From: Azospirillum sp. SYSU D00513
GTDB taxonomy: Bacteria > Pseudomonadota > Alphaproteobacteria > Azospirillales > Azospirillaceae
Direction of reading: 5' to 3'
Assembly (NCBI RefSeq): GCF_017356015.1
Contig: NZ_JAFIQV010000046.1
Span: forward strand, 1 to 52,934
Length of the DNA: 52,934 bases
Numbering within the stretch: position 1 is the first letter of the stretch; each line of letters opens with the position of its first letter. This document shows positions 16,304 to 24,445 of the stretch, piece after piece. The notes under the pieces are model-generated. The model saw nothing but the letters and a program-made list of their open reading frames with translations, made no database searches and was not told where the DNA came from. The translations under genes were made by a program, and so were the position numbers.

Positions 16304-17278
16304 TTAAGCGCTGACGTCGAGCAGCTTGGAGGAGCCGGCGGCCGGAGCGGGGGCGGCGGGCGCCGAAGCGGCGGGGGGCTGCACCAGGGCGCCCAGGTCC
16401 AGCGTCAGGTGCATGATTCCGTTCTTGTCGGTCTTTTGCGGCGTCAGCGCCGCGGCCCCGCCGGCTCCGCCCGCGGTCCCGCCGCCGGACGCCATGCCGT
16501 TCAGCTTTTCCAGGATGCCGGCGATCTCCTCGTCGCTGAAGCCGCCGCCCCGCACGATGATGCCCGTCGCCTTGGCGTTCACCTGGGTAGTCGTCTGCGA
16601 CATGCCGAAGGCGAAGTCGCCGCCCTGGCCGAAGGAGGCCTGAAGGCTCTGCTCCTCCTTGCGGAAGTCCAGCGTGGATTTGGCGAAGGAAATGGACAGG
16701 GTGCGGTCGCCGTCCTCGATCTTCAGCTCGATGCCGCGCGATTCGATGGACCACATGGAGCGCGCCTGCTGCATGTCCATCGCCATGGAACTGAAGTCCA
16801 TTTCGGCGAGCTTGGACTTCAGATGGTCGCCGAAGCCGCCGACGGCGTCCTCGACCCGGTCGCTCGGCATGCCGAGCTTGCCGAGCACGTCGCCGAGCGT
16901 GCTCTTCAGGGAATCGATGCCCTTGGCGGCGGCCTTCGCCATCTGCAGGGCGGTTTCCATGACCCGCTGCGCCTCCTGGGCGCGCTGGAGTCCGGTGTTG
17001 CCGGCGGAGCCGCCATCGACGGCGCTGCCGGCCGCCTCGCCGAAGCCGCCGGGGTTCTTGCCGGTCATGCGGTCGAGAAGCTTCTCCATCGAATCGCTGA
17101 TGGAGTAGGCGCCGCCGCCCTTCTTCTCATCCTTGCCGGCCACGGCGGCGGAAGAGCCGCCGCTGGTGGAGGAGGAGGGCGCCGCGGCCGGGGCGGCGGG
17201 CGCCTTCGGGGATGCGGCGGGCGCCGTTTTCGGGGCGCTGGTCAGCACCTTCGCCCCGGACACTTCCGAGTACAACAT
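16304..17278 (-). CDS. Hypothetical cysteine-free protein, Ala/Ser/Pro-rich N-terminus
   Basis: A 324-residue unrecognised protein starting MLYSEVSGAKVLTSAP with GAGGAGG upstream. Residues 10-60 are low-complexity Ala/Pro/Ser; 60-190 are helical (SMEKLLDRMTGKNP; ARSMWSIESRGIELKIEDG); 210-260 look like strands (DFAFGMSQTTTQVNAKATG), followed by SDEEIAGILEKLNGM and an Ala/Pro-rich tail. No cysteine, signal peptide or membrane helix. A near-consensus CtrA box lies 66 bases upstream. Composition and control resemble secreted flagellar components, but no family match is visible to me. Confidence 0.75.
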   Translation of the reverse strand: MLYSEVSGAKVLTSAPKTAPAASPKAPAAPAAAPSSSTSGGSSAAVAGKDEKKGGGAYSISDSMEKLLDRMTGKNPGGFGEAAGSAVDGGSAGNTGLQRAQEAQRVMETALQMAKAAAKGIDSLKSTLGDVLGKLGMPSDRVEDAVGGFGDHLKSKLAEMDFSSMAMDMQQARSMWSIESRGIELKIEDGDRTLSISFAKSTLDFRKEEQSLQASFGQGGDFAFGMSQTTTQVNAKATGIIVRGGGFSDEEIAGILEKLNGMASGGGTAGGAGGAAALTPQKTDKNGIMHLTLDLGALVQPPAASAPAAPAPAAGSSKLLDVSA

Positions 17279-17343
17279 CCCGTCCTCCTCGCGCGCGGGT
17301 CAATTGGAGTGGGAAGTATTGCTACCGGTGGGTTTACCAAAGG

Positions 17344-17358
17344 TTAACCGCTTCCTAA
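17344..17358. promoter_or_regulatory. CtrA-like box, one mismatch
   Basis: TTAACCGCTTCCTAA: read on the minus strand it is TTAG-N7-TTAACC, one mismatch from TTAA-N7-TTAAC. It lies 66 bases upstream of the gene starting at 17278. Confidence 0.45.
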
Positions 17359-17461
17359 TGAGGGCCCGCGCGACAAGTGGAAGCGGTGTCCTCCCGTCCT
17401 GTTGACTTGGTCCCCTTTCCGGCCTTCCCATGCCCAATCCCGCAAGAGCACCGGCAGGCCC

Positions 17462-18937
17462 ATGACCGACCGCTTCTCCATCGCGCTGGCCCAGATCAAC
17501 CCGGTTCCGGGGGACGTCGCGGGCAACATCGCCCTGATCCGCGCCGCCTGGACCCGGGCCGCCGAAGGGGGCGCCGGGCTGCTGGTCTGCCCCGCCTCGG
17601 CGATGACCGGCGTTCCGCTTGCGGACCCGGCGCTCTGGCCCTTCGGCCTGGAGGAGGTGGAGGCGGCGGTGGAGGCGCTGGCGGCCGGAACGGCTGGGGG
17701 TCCGGCCCTGCTGGTGGGGGCGCCCTGGCGGCGGGAGGGCAGGCTGCACGACGCCGCCCTGCTCCTCGACGGCGGGCGGGTGGCGGCGGCGCGCTTCCGG
17801 GTGGGGGTGTCTGGGGCCGAGCCTTTCGCCGCCGGCCCGGTTTCCGGTCCGATGAGCCTGCGGGGTCTGCGCGTCGGCGTGGCGGTGGGAGGGGACCTGG
17901 ATCGCGCCGACGTCATCGAAACCCTGGCCGAGACCGGGGCGGAGATCCTCATCGTTCCCGGTGACAGCCCTTTCACGGCCGGTGGTCCGGACCGGCGTCT
18001 CCAGGCCGCCGTCCGGCGCGTCACCGAGACCGGCCTTCCGCTGGTCCATGTCAACGCGGCCGGAGGCCAGGGGGAGCGGGTGTATGACGGCGCGTCCTTC
18101 GCGTTGCGGGCGGACCGGTCGCTGGCGGCCCAGGCCCCCTCCTTCCGGGAGCATCTGGCCTTCACACGGTGGGAGCGCAGGGAGGACGAGTTCTGGACCT
18201 GCCTGGACGCCGAAACCCACGCGCCGCCGGAGGGGCCGGAGGCGGTCTGGCGCACCCTGGTGCTGGGCTTGCGCGACCATGTGACGAAGAACGGCTTTTC
18301 CGGCGCGCTGATCCATCTCTCCGGCGGACTCGGCCCGGCGCTGGCGGCGGCGGTCGCGGCCGATGCGCTGGGGCCGGAAGGGCTGTGGGGCGTGGCGATG
18401 CCCGGCCCCGGCAGCGTGCCGGACGGGCAAGCCGCCGAGACGGCGCGCCTGCTCGGCTGCCGGTTCGACGCCGTCCCGCTCGACCCGGTGGCCGACGCCA
18501 TTGCGGCGATGCTCTTTCCCCTGGCACCAGGAGGCACGGGCATCGCCGACCTTTCCCGCCTGCGCGGTGCCGCCCTGTCATCCTTAGCCGCTTCATCTTC
18601 AGCCGGGCGGCCCGGACCGATGCTGCTGGCGGGCTTCGACGGGACGGATCTGTCGGAGGGAGCCGCCGGGCTCAAGGCGGATCTGTGCGCGGACTACGCG
18701 GTGCTGAAGGACATCTCCCGGACCCAGGCGCTCGCCCTGGCGCGCTGGCGCAACGGGGGGCGGCCGGCGGGCCTCCTCGGTCCTGCCGGACCGGCCGTGC
18801 CGGTGGCGCTGCTGGCCGGTGGCGCGGGGGCTGGTCCGGAAAGCGGGCCTGCCCCGGCGGAAGCCCGGCACCGTCTGCGCCGGCTGGCGGCGTTGCGGCG
18901 TGGGGCGCCTCCCGGCCCCATGATCGCTGGAGACTGA
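17462..18937 (+). CDS. Degenerate NAD synthetase paralogue (predicted pseudoenzyme)
   Basis: A 491-residue protein aligning along its length with glutamine-dependent NAD+ synthetase (NadE): nitrilase-like amidase domain (1-260) then an N-type ATP pyrophosphatase domain. Conserved scaffold remains (ALAQINPVPGDVAGN, GAEILIVPGDSP, VYDGASFAL, DALGPE, LALARWRN), but catalytic residues are gone. The amidase Glu (PEL) is Ala45, the nucleophile Cys (ICED) is Gly143, the catalytic Lys loop is shortened, the SGGxDS ATP loop reads SGGLGP (287-292), and the TGNKSE segment reads GFDGTD. It also lacks the usual C-terminal 60 residues. The frame is intact, so it is a retained non-enzyme or recent fossil, not a working NadE. 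Confidence 0.8.
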   Translation: MTDRFSIALAQINPVPGDVAGNIALIRAAWTRAAEGGAGLLVCPASAMTGVPLADPALWPFGLEEVEAAVEALAAGTAGGPALLVGAPWRREGRLHDAALLLDGGRVAAARFRVGVSGAEPFAAGPVSGPMSLRGLRVGVAVGGDLDRADVIETLAETGAEILIVPGDSPFTAGGPDRRLQAAVRRVTETGLPLVHVNAAGGQGERVYDGASFALRADRSLAAQAPSFREHLAFTRWERREDEFWTCLDAETHAPPEGPEAVWRTLVLGLRDHVTKNGFSGALIHLSGGLGPALAAAVAADALGPEGLWGVAMPGPGSVPDGQAAETARLLGCRFDAVPLDPVADAIAAMLFPLAPGGTGIADLSRLRGAALSSLAASSSAGRPGPMLLAGFDGTDLSEGAAGLKADLCADYAVLKDISRTQALALARWRNGGRPAGLLGPAGPAVPVALLAGGAGAGPESGPAPAEARHRLRRLAALRRGAPPGPMIAGD

Positions 18938-18951
18938 TCCAGGGGGCCCGG

Positions 18952-20076
18952 TCAGGAGGGCTGGACGTGGAGCGTCACCGTGGCCTCCGCGCCGGGGCTG
19001 GCGTTCCGTATGGACAGGTCGGCGTGGAGCTGGGACGCCATGGACAGGACGATCTTCATGCCGAGCGAGCGGCTCTTCCGCAGGTCGAAATCCTCGGGAA
19101 GGCCGCGCCCATGGTCGCGCACCGTCACCTCGACCCGGCCGGGGGCGCTCCGCCGCAGGAGGATCCGGACCGAGCCCGCCACGCCATCGTCGTAGGCGTA
19201 TTTCAGGGCGTTGGTGACCAGCTCGTTGACGATCATGCAGACGGCGACGGCCACGTCCATGTTCGCGGTGACCGGCACGGCCTCCAGCGACAGGGCGATC
19301 CCCTCGGGCGCCGACCTCTGAAGCTCGGCGACGAGGCCCTGGAGGAAGACCGCGAGGTCGATCTCGGAGACGCTGTCGGCGCGGTAGAGCCGCTCGTGCA
19401 GGGCGGCGATGCTGCGGATCCGGTAGCTCGTGTCCATCAGGGCGGCACGGGCCTGCGCGTCCTCGATGGAGTGCATCTGCAGGCTGATGATCGAGCTGAT
19501 GATCTGGAGGTTGTTCTTGACCCGGTGGTTGACCTCCTTCACCAGCAGGTCCTGGCGCTCCAGCATCGTGCTCTTCTGCTTCAGCGCGAGGCGCAACTCC
19601 ATCTGGCCCATCACCTGGCCGGCCAGCGCCTTCAGGGCGAAGCGCTGGTCCTGGTCGAGGTCGCGCGGCTGGTGGTCGAGGACGCAGAGCGTGCCGAGCG
19701 CCTGCCCCTCCGCTGTCTGGAGGAGATAGCCCGCGTAGAAGCGCAGGTTCGGCTCGCCGGAGACGAGCGGGTTGTCGCGCATGCGCGGGTCGTCGCGCAG
19801 GTCCGGGATCACCGTCAGGCCGGGCTGGAGCAGCAGGTGCCGGCAGATGGACAGGTCCAGCGGCATCTCCCGCACGCCGAGCCCGACCTCCGCCTTGAAC
19901 CACTGGCGGCGCGTCTCGATGAAGTTGATCACCGCCATCGGCGCGCGGCAGACGCGGGAGACCAGTTCGGTCAGCTCGTCGAAGGCCTGTTCGCGCGGCG
20001 TGTCGAGGATCTCGTAGCGGTGTAGGGCCGCGATCCGGATCGGGTCGTCACAGGCGCCGAGGCTGTCTGCCGTCAT
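18952..20076 (-). CDS. GAF-domain sensor histidine kinase, HisKA_2 type
   Basis: A 374-residue soluble kinase. The N-terminal GAF-type domain (about 20-165) runs from RYEILDTPREQAFDELTEL to LGTLCVLDHQPR, a form frequent in two-component sensors. The dimerisation domain holds the phosphoacceptor in KEVNHRVKNNLQIISSI (about 185-202), typical of HisKA_2; the ATPase domain shows N box NELVTNALKYAY, DHGRGLP and SLGMKIV. No membrane segment, so it senses a cytoplasmic cue. In alphaproteobacteria such kinases often feed the PhyR/EcfG general stress response. No partner regulator is adjacent. It ends 15 bases from the convergent stop of the NadE-like gene. Confidence 0.92.
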   Translation of the reverse strand: MTADSLGACDDPIRIAALHRYEILDTPREQAFDELTELVSRVCRAPMAVINFIETRRQWFKAEVGLGVREMPLDLSICRHLLLQPGLTVIPDLRDDPRMRDNPLVSGEPNLRFYAGYLLQTAEGQALGTLCVLDHQPRDLDQDQRFALKALAGQVMGQMELRLALKQKSTMLERQDLLVKEVNHRVKNNLQIISSIISLQMHSIEDAQARAALMDTSYRIRSIAALHERLYRADSVSEIDLAVFLQGLVAELQRSAPEGIALSLEAVPVTANMDVAVAVCMIVNELVTNALKYAYDDGVAGSVRILLRRSAPGRVEVTVRDHGRGLPEDFDLRKSRSLGMKIVLSMASQLHADLSIRNASPGAEATVTLHVQPS

Positions 20077-20223
20077 GGGGTTGCCTTTGGGATTCCGGTG
20101 GTTTGCCGTCGAAAGGATTCAGGCGAAACGGATTGGGACGGCTCGTGGTTTCGGGATCGCCAGAGTGGACTTGAGCTTTTCCCATACGACGGTCCGTCCC
20201 CACCGGATCACAGATGCCTCCAA

Positions 20224-20249
20224 AGAACCGGCGTGCTGGGCGAAACGTT
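20224..20249 (+). promoter_or_regulatory. Possible EcfG-type promoter
   Basis: AGAAC and CGTT are separated by 17 bases, one mismatch from the GGAAC-N16/17-CGTT general-stress promoter. It faces the small CxxC gene starting at 20372. The motif is short, so chance is possible. Confidence 0.25.
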
Positions 20250-20371
20250 TTGGCTCGATACCTTATCTCTGGAGTTCCGCGTCGAAATTTCGTAGTTTGC
20301 CAGCTTGGGCGGCGCCATGGGACGGGCACCCGAGACCGGGTCCCGGAAGCCGCGCGGTGCGAAGGTTTTGC

Positions 20372-20593
20372 ATGACGGAAACCCCGATCTGCCTTCATTG
20401 CGGAAAGCCGGTTTTGCCGGGAGAGCCCCGCTGGGCCGGTGACCCCCAGGAGCGGCCGTGGCATTACGGCTGCGCGGAGGCGGCAAGCCTGACCTGGAAG
20501 CCGGCAGGTCATCTGCTGTTCGGCGGTTCGCGCCCGGATGCTGAAAAGGGTGCTGAAAAAGCAGTGGACCAGGAGACCAAGGCGGCGGGATAG
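20372..20593 (+). CDS. Small CxxC zinc-ribbon-like protein
   Basis: A 73-residue protein starting MTETPICLHCGKPVLPGE, with a second half-site in WHYGC, which together could bind one metal ion (C7, C10, H and C near 30-33). The C-terminal half is charged and low in complexity. An open frame continues upstream, but the ATG at 20372 puts the metal site at the N-terminus as in similar small proteins. Ribosome-binding sequence GAAGG is about 6 bases upstream. Function unknown. Confidence 0.6.
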   Translation: MTETPICLHCGKPVLPGEPRWAGDPQERPWHYGCAEAASLTWKPAGHLLFGGSRPDAEKGAEKAVDQETKAAG

Positions 20594-20675
20594 CGTTTCT
20601 TCCAGTCCTTTCCCGACCTGCCCATCCGGTAGAAGGCGGCGCGGAACTTACCCAATTCATAAAGGTTGCCCTTAC

Positions 20676-20696
20676 ATATGCTGCGGCGCAGCATAT
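20676..20696. promoter_or_regulatory. Perfect palindrome with a PhaR-like CTGC-N3-GCAG core
   Basis: ATATGCTGCG, G, CGCAGCATAT form a perfect 21-base palindrome 84 bases upstream of the PHB-depolymerase-type gene. Its core CTGCGGCGCAG equals the CTGC-N3-GCAG pattern bound by PhaR, the polyhydroxybutyrate regulator of Rhodobacter and Paracoccus. Confidence 0.5.
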
Positions 20697-20779
20697 TTGT
20701 GGATGAGGCTGGCGGGATCGCGGACCTTCATGGTCGGGGCGATGCGCCGGTCCAGCCGTGATGAAAAAGGACGTTTCGC

Positions 20780-21937
20780 ATGCTCCGACTGGGACAAACC
20801 GTCGCCAACCTCGCCCGCCACCGCCGCCAGTGGCAGAAGCAGATGCCGGGCCACATGCCGGGCGGCCTCGGCGGCGCGCCGGGAAGAGGGCAATCCGCCA
20901 GTGCATCGGGGCGGCGCTTCGCCGAGGTGGCGGATTTCGGGTCCAATCCCGGCAATCTGCGGATGCTGACCTATGTGCCGGACCGGGTCCAGGAGACGCC
21001 GGCGCTGGTGGTCGTGCTGCACGGCTGCAAGCAGACGGCGGCGGGCTACGCGGACGGGGTCGGCTGGCCGGCCATGGCGGATCAGCACGGCTTCATCCTG
21101 CTGATGCCGGAGCAGCGGCAGCAGAACAACGCGAACGGCTGCTTCAACTGGTTCGAGCCGGAGGACACGCGGCGGGATTCCGGCGAGTGCCTGTCCATCG
21201 CCCAGATGGTCCGCCGCATGGCGGCCGACCATGGCGTGGATGCCGACCGCGTCTACGTCACCGGCCTGTCGGCGGGCGGCGCCATGACCTCGGTCATGCT
21301 GGCAACCTATCCGGATCTGTTCGCCGGCGGCGCCATCGTGGCGGGGCTGCCCTTCGGGTCGGCGCGCAACGTCGCCGAGGCGTTCGAGGCGATGTTCCAG
21401 GTGCGCAACCACACCGGCCGGGAATGGGGCGATCTCGTGCGCTCCGCCTCCGGCCACAAGGGGCATTGGCCGCGCGTGTCGGTCTGGCAGGGCAGCGCCG
21501 ACACCACGGTGCGGCCGGGCAACGCCGACGAGATCGTAAAGCAGTGGACCGACCTGCACGGGCTGCGCGCCGTCCCGACGCTGGAGCACCGGGTGGACGG
21601 CCAACTGCACCAGGTCTGGCGCGACAGCCGGGGTGAGGATGTGCTGGAGGTCTTCACCATCGCCGGCATGGCGCACGGTGCGCCGATCCTGCCGGGGACG
21701 GAGGAGGGGCAGGCCGGCACGGCCGGCGCCTTCATCCTCGACGCGGGCATCTCGTCGGCACACCACATCCTGGCCTTCTGGGGCCTGACGGACGCGGTGC
21801 CGGAGCGCGCGGCAAGGCCGCAGGCGGAAAAGCGCGAGGCGCCGGCCGCCGGTCCGTCCGTCTCCATGCCGTCCATGAATGACTTCGACCCGCAAGCCGT
21901 CATCACCAAGGCGCTGAAGGCCGCGGGATTGATGTAG
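20780..21937 (+). CDS. PHB depolymerase-family esterase
   Basis: A 385-residue alpha/beta-hydrolase of the PHB-depolymerase/feruloyl-esterase (LpqC-like) family. Motifs: VVVLHGCKQTAAGYA with the oxyanion His, NGCFNWFEP, nucleophile GLSAGGAMTSVMLA, a probable acid in WQGSADTTVRPGN and the catalytic His in AGMAHGAP. No clear signal peptide; the first 50 residues are basic (RHRRQWQKQM) and may be a linker. A palindrome with a PhaR-like core lies upstream, which supports a link with polyhydroxybutyrate, the storage polymer of Azospirillum. The C-terminal 60 residues are variable and end in NDFDPQAVITKALKAAGLM. Confidence 0.88.
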   Translation: MLRLGQTVANLARHRRQWQKQMPGHMPGGLGGAPGRGQSASASGRRFAEVADFGSNPGNLRMLTYVPDRVQETPALVVVLHGCKQTAAGYADGVGWPAMADQHGFILLMPEQRQQNNANGCFNWFEPEDTRRDSGECLSIAQMVRRMAADHGVDADRVYVTGLSAGGAMTSVMLATYPDLFAGGAIVAGLPFGSARNVAEAFEAMFQVRNHTGREWGDLVRSASGHKGHWPRVSVWQGSADTTVRPGNADEIVKQWTDLHGLRAVPTLEHRVDGQLHQVWRDSRGEDVLEVFTIAGMAHGAPILPGTEEGQAGTAGAFILDAGISSAHHILAFWGLTDAVPERAARPQAEKREAPAAGPSVSMPSMNDFDPQAVITKALKAAGLM

Positions 21938-21960
21938 TTTTTTTCCCTCAGACGCCGGGC

Positions 21961-22100
21961 GCGGCCGTCCGGCCGCTTGGCTTCGCGCGCATGTGCGCGC
22001 GGGCCGCAGTCGCGGCCTCCAATGGCCTGTGCCACAGGCCATTGGTTACAGGGCCATCCGGCCCTGGCCCTGGGAGCGCGAGGGGCGGGAAGCCCCTCGC
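21961..22100. repeat. Six consecutive hairpins between convergent genes
   Basis: Six inverted repeats fill 140 bases: 21961-21976 (GCGGCC/GGCCGC), 21985-22000 (GCGCGCA/TGCGCGC), 22002-22017 (GGCCGC/GCGGCC), 22019-22045 (CCAATGGCCTGTG and its complement around one base), 22049-22066 (CAGGGCC/GGCCCTG) and 22078-22100 (GCGAGGGGC/GCCCCTCGC). They lie between the convergent ends at 21937 and 22108. On the minus strand the series ends in a short A/T run near 21940. Bidirectional termination is likely, but six stems exceed what that needs. Confidence 0.7.
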
Positions 22101-22107
22101 ACCGCCG

Positions 22108-22677
22108 TCAGGCGGCCTCGGTCAGCGCCAGCTGCGGGCGCCGGACCATCGACTTGATGGTGAAGGGCGCGCGCACGCCGCCGCTGAACAGTTCGGCGAT
22201 CTCCAGCGCCTTCAGCACGCGCTCTTCCGGCGGCAGATGGGTGGTGGAGGCAAGCGAGCCCAGCGCATAGTCCGCGCCGCAGCCGATGGCCGCGAAGCCG
22301 CGCACGGCCTCGCCGACCTGATAGTCGGACTGAACCGAGAAGAGCCGCCCCTCGTAGCCGACCAGGAAGGTGCCGCCGGATTCCACGTCGTTGGAGCGGT
22401 GGGCGTAGCCGCCGTCCTTCAGGCAATGGCGCACGGCGTCCACGAAATCCACGACCATGTAGCGGTGGACGTCGGCGTTCGGCTCGCGCGCGGGGGGCTG
22501 GAGCCGGTAATGCAGGAGCTGCCCCATGCGGAAGGAGCTGGTGAAGCCGATCAGCATGTCGGCGTTCGTGAAGACCTTGGTGTCCGAACGCACGGTGATG
22601 TCGAGGCCGTTCACGCCGGCGCTGTCGCCGCCCATCCACACGCGGTCGCCGTCCACCAAGCCAACAATGCAGGTCAT
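22108..22677 (-). CDS. Proteasome-like Ntn hydrolase (stand-alone)
   Basis: A 189-residue protein of the proteasome-beta/HslV fold. Starting at the second Met (MTCIVGLVDGDRVWMGGDSAG) exposes Thr2 as N-terminal nucleophile after Met removal; GGDSAG holds the Asp that matches Asp17 of the proteasome, and SDTKVF the Lys matching Lys33. GAGG sits six bases before this ATG, while the Met four codons earlier overlaps that ribosome site, so the shorter start is favoured. No ATPase partner (HslU, Mpa) is nearby. Such free-standing Ntn hydrolases occur in actinobacteria, proteobacteria and phages with unknown substrate. It is downstream of ipdC on the same strand with a 136-base gap. Confidence 0.8.
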   Translation of the reverse strand: MTCIVGLVDGDRVWMGGDSAGVNGLDITVRSDTKVFTNADMLIGFTSSFRMGQLLHYRLQPPAREPNADVHRYMVVDFVDAVRHCLKDGGYAHRSNDVESGGTFLVGYEGRLFSVQSDYQVGEAVRGFAAIGCGADYALGSLASTTHLPPEERVLKALEIAELFSGGVRAPFTIKSMVRRPQLALTEAA

Positions 22678-22813
22678 AACCGTCCTCATTCCGTGAGAGC
22701 GGCGTCAGGATCGGCTATTATGGTTAATAGATTCTTGCGGCGGGCTTGGGCCGAAGGAGGTATGCCGCTTCGGCAGGTGCCTTGCCGGCTGTGAGCGGCC
22801 CGCCGGGGGCGGA

Positions 22814-24445
22814 TCAGTCCTTCGGCGGGGCGTGGTGGCGCTTGTGGCCCTGGACGTAGCGGGCCAGCGTGTCCGACAGCACCCCGCGCGGGATCATCGC
22901 CTCGATCAGCTGGAAGCGCCCGCGCGTCGCCCAGGCCCTGGCGAGCGCCTGCTTCAGCTCGGCCCTTGTCCGCACGCGCGTGCCGTCGCCGCCCAGCGCC
23001 GCGGCGGCATCGGCGAAGCGCCAGTCGTCCAGGTCGTTGAAGCCGGACTCCGGCTGGAAGGCACGCAGCATCTCCCAGCTCGCGTTGTTGAAGACGATCA
23101 CGATGGGGTCGAGCCCGTAGCGGCGGCAGTTGCCCAACTCCCACCCCGTCATCTGGAAGGCGCCGTCGCCGACGAGGATCAGCACGCGCTTGCCGCCGCC
23201 CACGGCCTGGGCGCCGATCCCGGACGGCACGCCGAAGCCCATGCCCGCGTAATAGCCGGGCGCCATCAGCCCGGCGTCCATCATGTCCATGGCGGTGAAG
23301 AGGCAGTCGCCCATGTCCGACGCGATGAAGAGCGGGCCGTGCGCGGCGGACAGGTCGTTGACGCCGCGCGCGATGTCCATGGGCGCTATGGGCTGTTCGT
23401 CACCAGCGAGGCCCAGCGGCCAGCCGTGGCCCCGGCTATCGCCGGTCCGGCTGGAGGGCGGCAGCCGTTCCAGCAGCGCGTCCACCAGCCGGTCCAGCGG
23501 GATATCCGCGTAGCTGTGATAGCCCAGCGTGACGGCACGGTCGAAGGCGTGGATGGTCTTGCGCAGGTCGATCTTGCGCTGGGACACGGCGAAGTTGGTG
23601 TCGCTGAGGAGGACGCCCAGCAGGAACAGCCCGTCCGACTCCTCCACGAGACGGGTGAGGTCCGGGTCGCCGGCGATGCCGATGTAGGTGCCGAGCGGCG
23701 GGGTGGGGGCGGTCGCCAGCAGGCCGCGCCCCATGAAGCTGGTCACCACCGGCACGCCAAGCCGCTGCGCCAGCTCCGCCACCTTGGTCTCCAGCCCGTA
23801 GCGCCGGACCTCGACGCAGACCATCAGCACCGGGCTTTCCGCCGCGCGCAGCCGGGCCAGCACTTCGTCGGCGCAGGCGGCCAGCGCGTCCGCGTCCACC
23901 GGCCATTCCGGATCCGGGCCGACCGGCTCCACCCGTGCGGTCACCATGTTGCGGGGGATTTCCAGATAGACGGGGCGCGACAGGGCGCGGGCGGCACCCA
24001 GCACGCGGGCGATCTCCGCCGGCGCCTTGGCCGTGTCGTCGAGCCGGGCCTGGGCGACGGTGATCTCCCGGTAGATGCGGAACTGCGTGTCGAGCGTGCG
24101 TCCCTGGTGGTGCAGCAGCAGCCCGTTGTTCCCCTCCGCCGTGCCCGGTGCCCCGGAGATGACGACCACCGGCGACTTCTCCGCGTAGGCGCCGGCCACC
24201 GCGTTGACCATGTTGAGCGCGCCCGCCCCGTAGGTCACCGCCGCCACCCCCAGCGTGGAGCCGTGGCGCGCCGCCGCGTCGGCCGCGAAGCCCACGCCGG
24301 GCTCGTGGCTCAGCGTTACGAGCGGCAGGATCTTCGTCTCCTCCGCCACCTTGAAGAAGGGCAGGGCGAAATCGCCGGGAATCCCGAACACCGCCTCCGC
24401 CCCGCGGTCCTTCAACGCGTGCAGCAGCGCTTCCGCCAGTCTCAT
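22814..24445 (-). CDS. ipdC: Indolepyruvate/phenylpyruvate decarboxylase
   Basis: A 543-residue thiamine-diphosphate enzyme that converts indole-3-pyruvate or phenylpyruvate to the aldehyde, the key step of indole-3-acetic acid synthesis in Azospirillum. It matches my memory of A. brasilense IpdC almost throughout: FGIPGDFALPFFKVAEE with the cofactor-activating Glu near 50 (SHEPGVGFAAD), GAPGTAEGN, and the ThDP motif GDGAFQMTGWELGNCRR ending in NN (near 445-475). Start MRLAEALLHALK with GGAGG upstream. It is divergent from gltX. The iaaC gene I recall downstream in A. brasilense is replaced here by an Ntn hydrolase gene. Auxin feedback is known for ipdC, but TGTCNC elements are absent from the 151-base intergenic region. 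Confidence 0.92.
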   Translation of the reverse strand: MRLAEALLHALKDRGAEAVFGIPGDFALPFFKVAEETKILPLVTLSHEPGVGFAADAAARHGSTLGVAAVTYGAGALNMVNAVAGAYAEKSPVVVISGAPGTAEGNNGLLLHHQGRTLDTQFRIYREITVAQARLDDTAKAPAEIARVLGAARALSRPVYLEIPRNMVTARVEPVGPDPEWPVDADALAACADEVLARLRAAESPVLMVCVEVRRYGLETKVAELAQRLGVPVVTSFMGRGLLATAPTPPLGTYIGIAGDPDLTRLVEESDGLFLLGVLLSDTNFAVSQRKIDLRKTIHAFDRAVTLGYHSYADIPLDRLVDALLERLPPSSRTGDSRGHGWPLGLAGDEQPIAPMDIARGVNDLSAAHGPLFIASDMGDCLFTAMDMMDAGLMAPGYYAGMGFGVPSGIGAQAVGGGKRVLILVGDGAFQMTGWELGNCRRYGLDPIVIVFNNASWEMLRAFQPESGFNDLDDWRFADAAAALGGDGTRVRTRAELKQALARAWATRGRFQLIEAMIPRGVLSDTLARYVQGHKRHHAPPKD

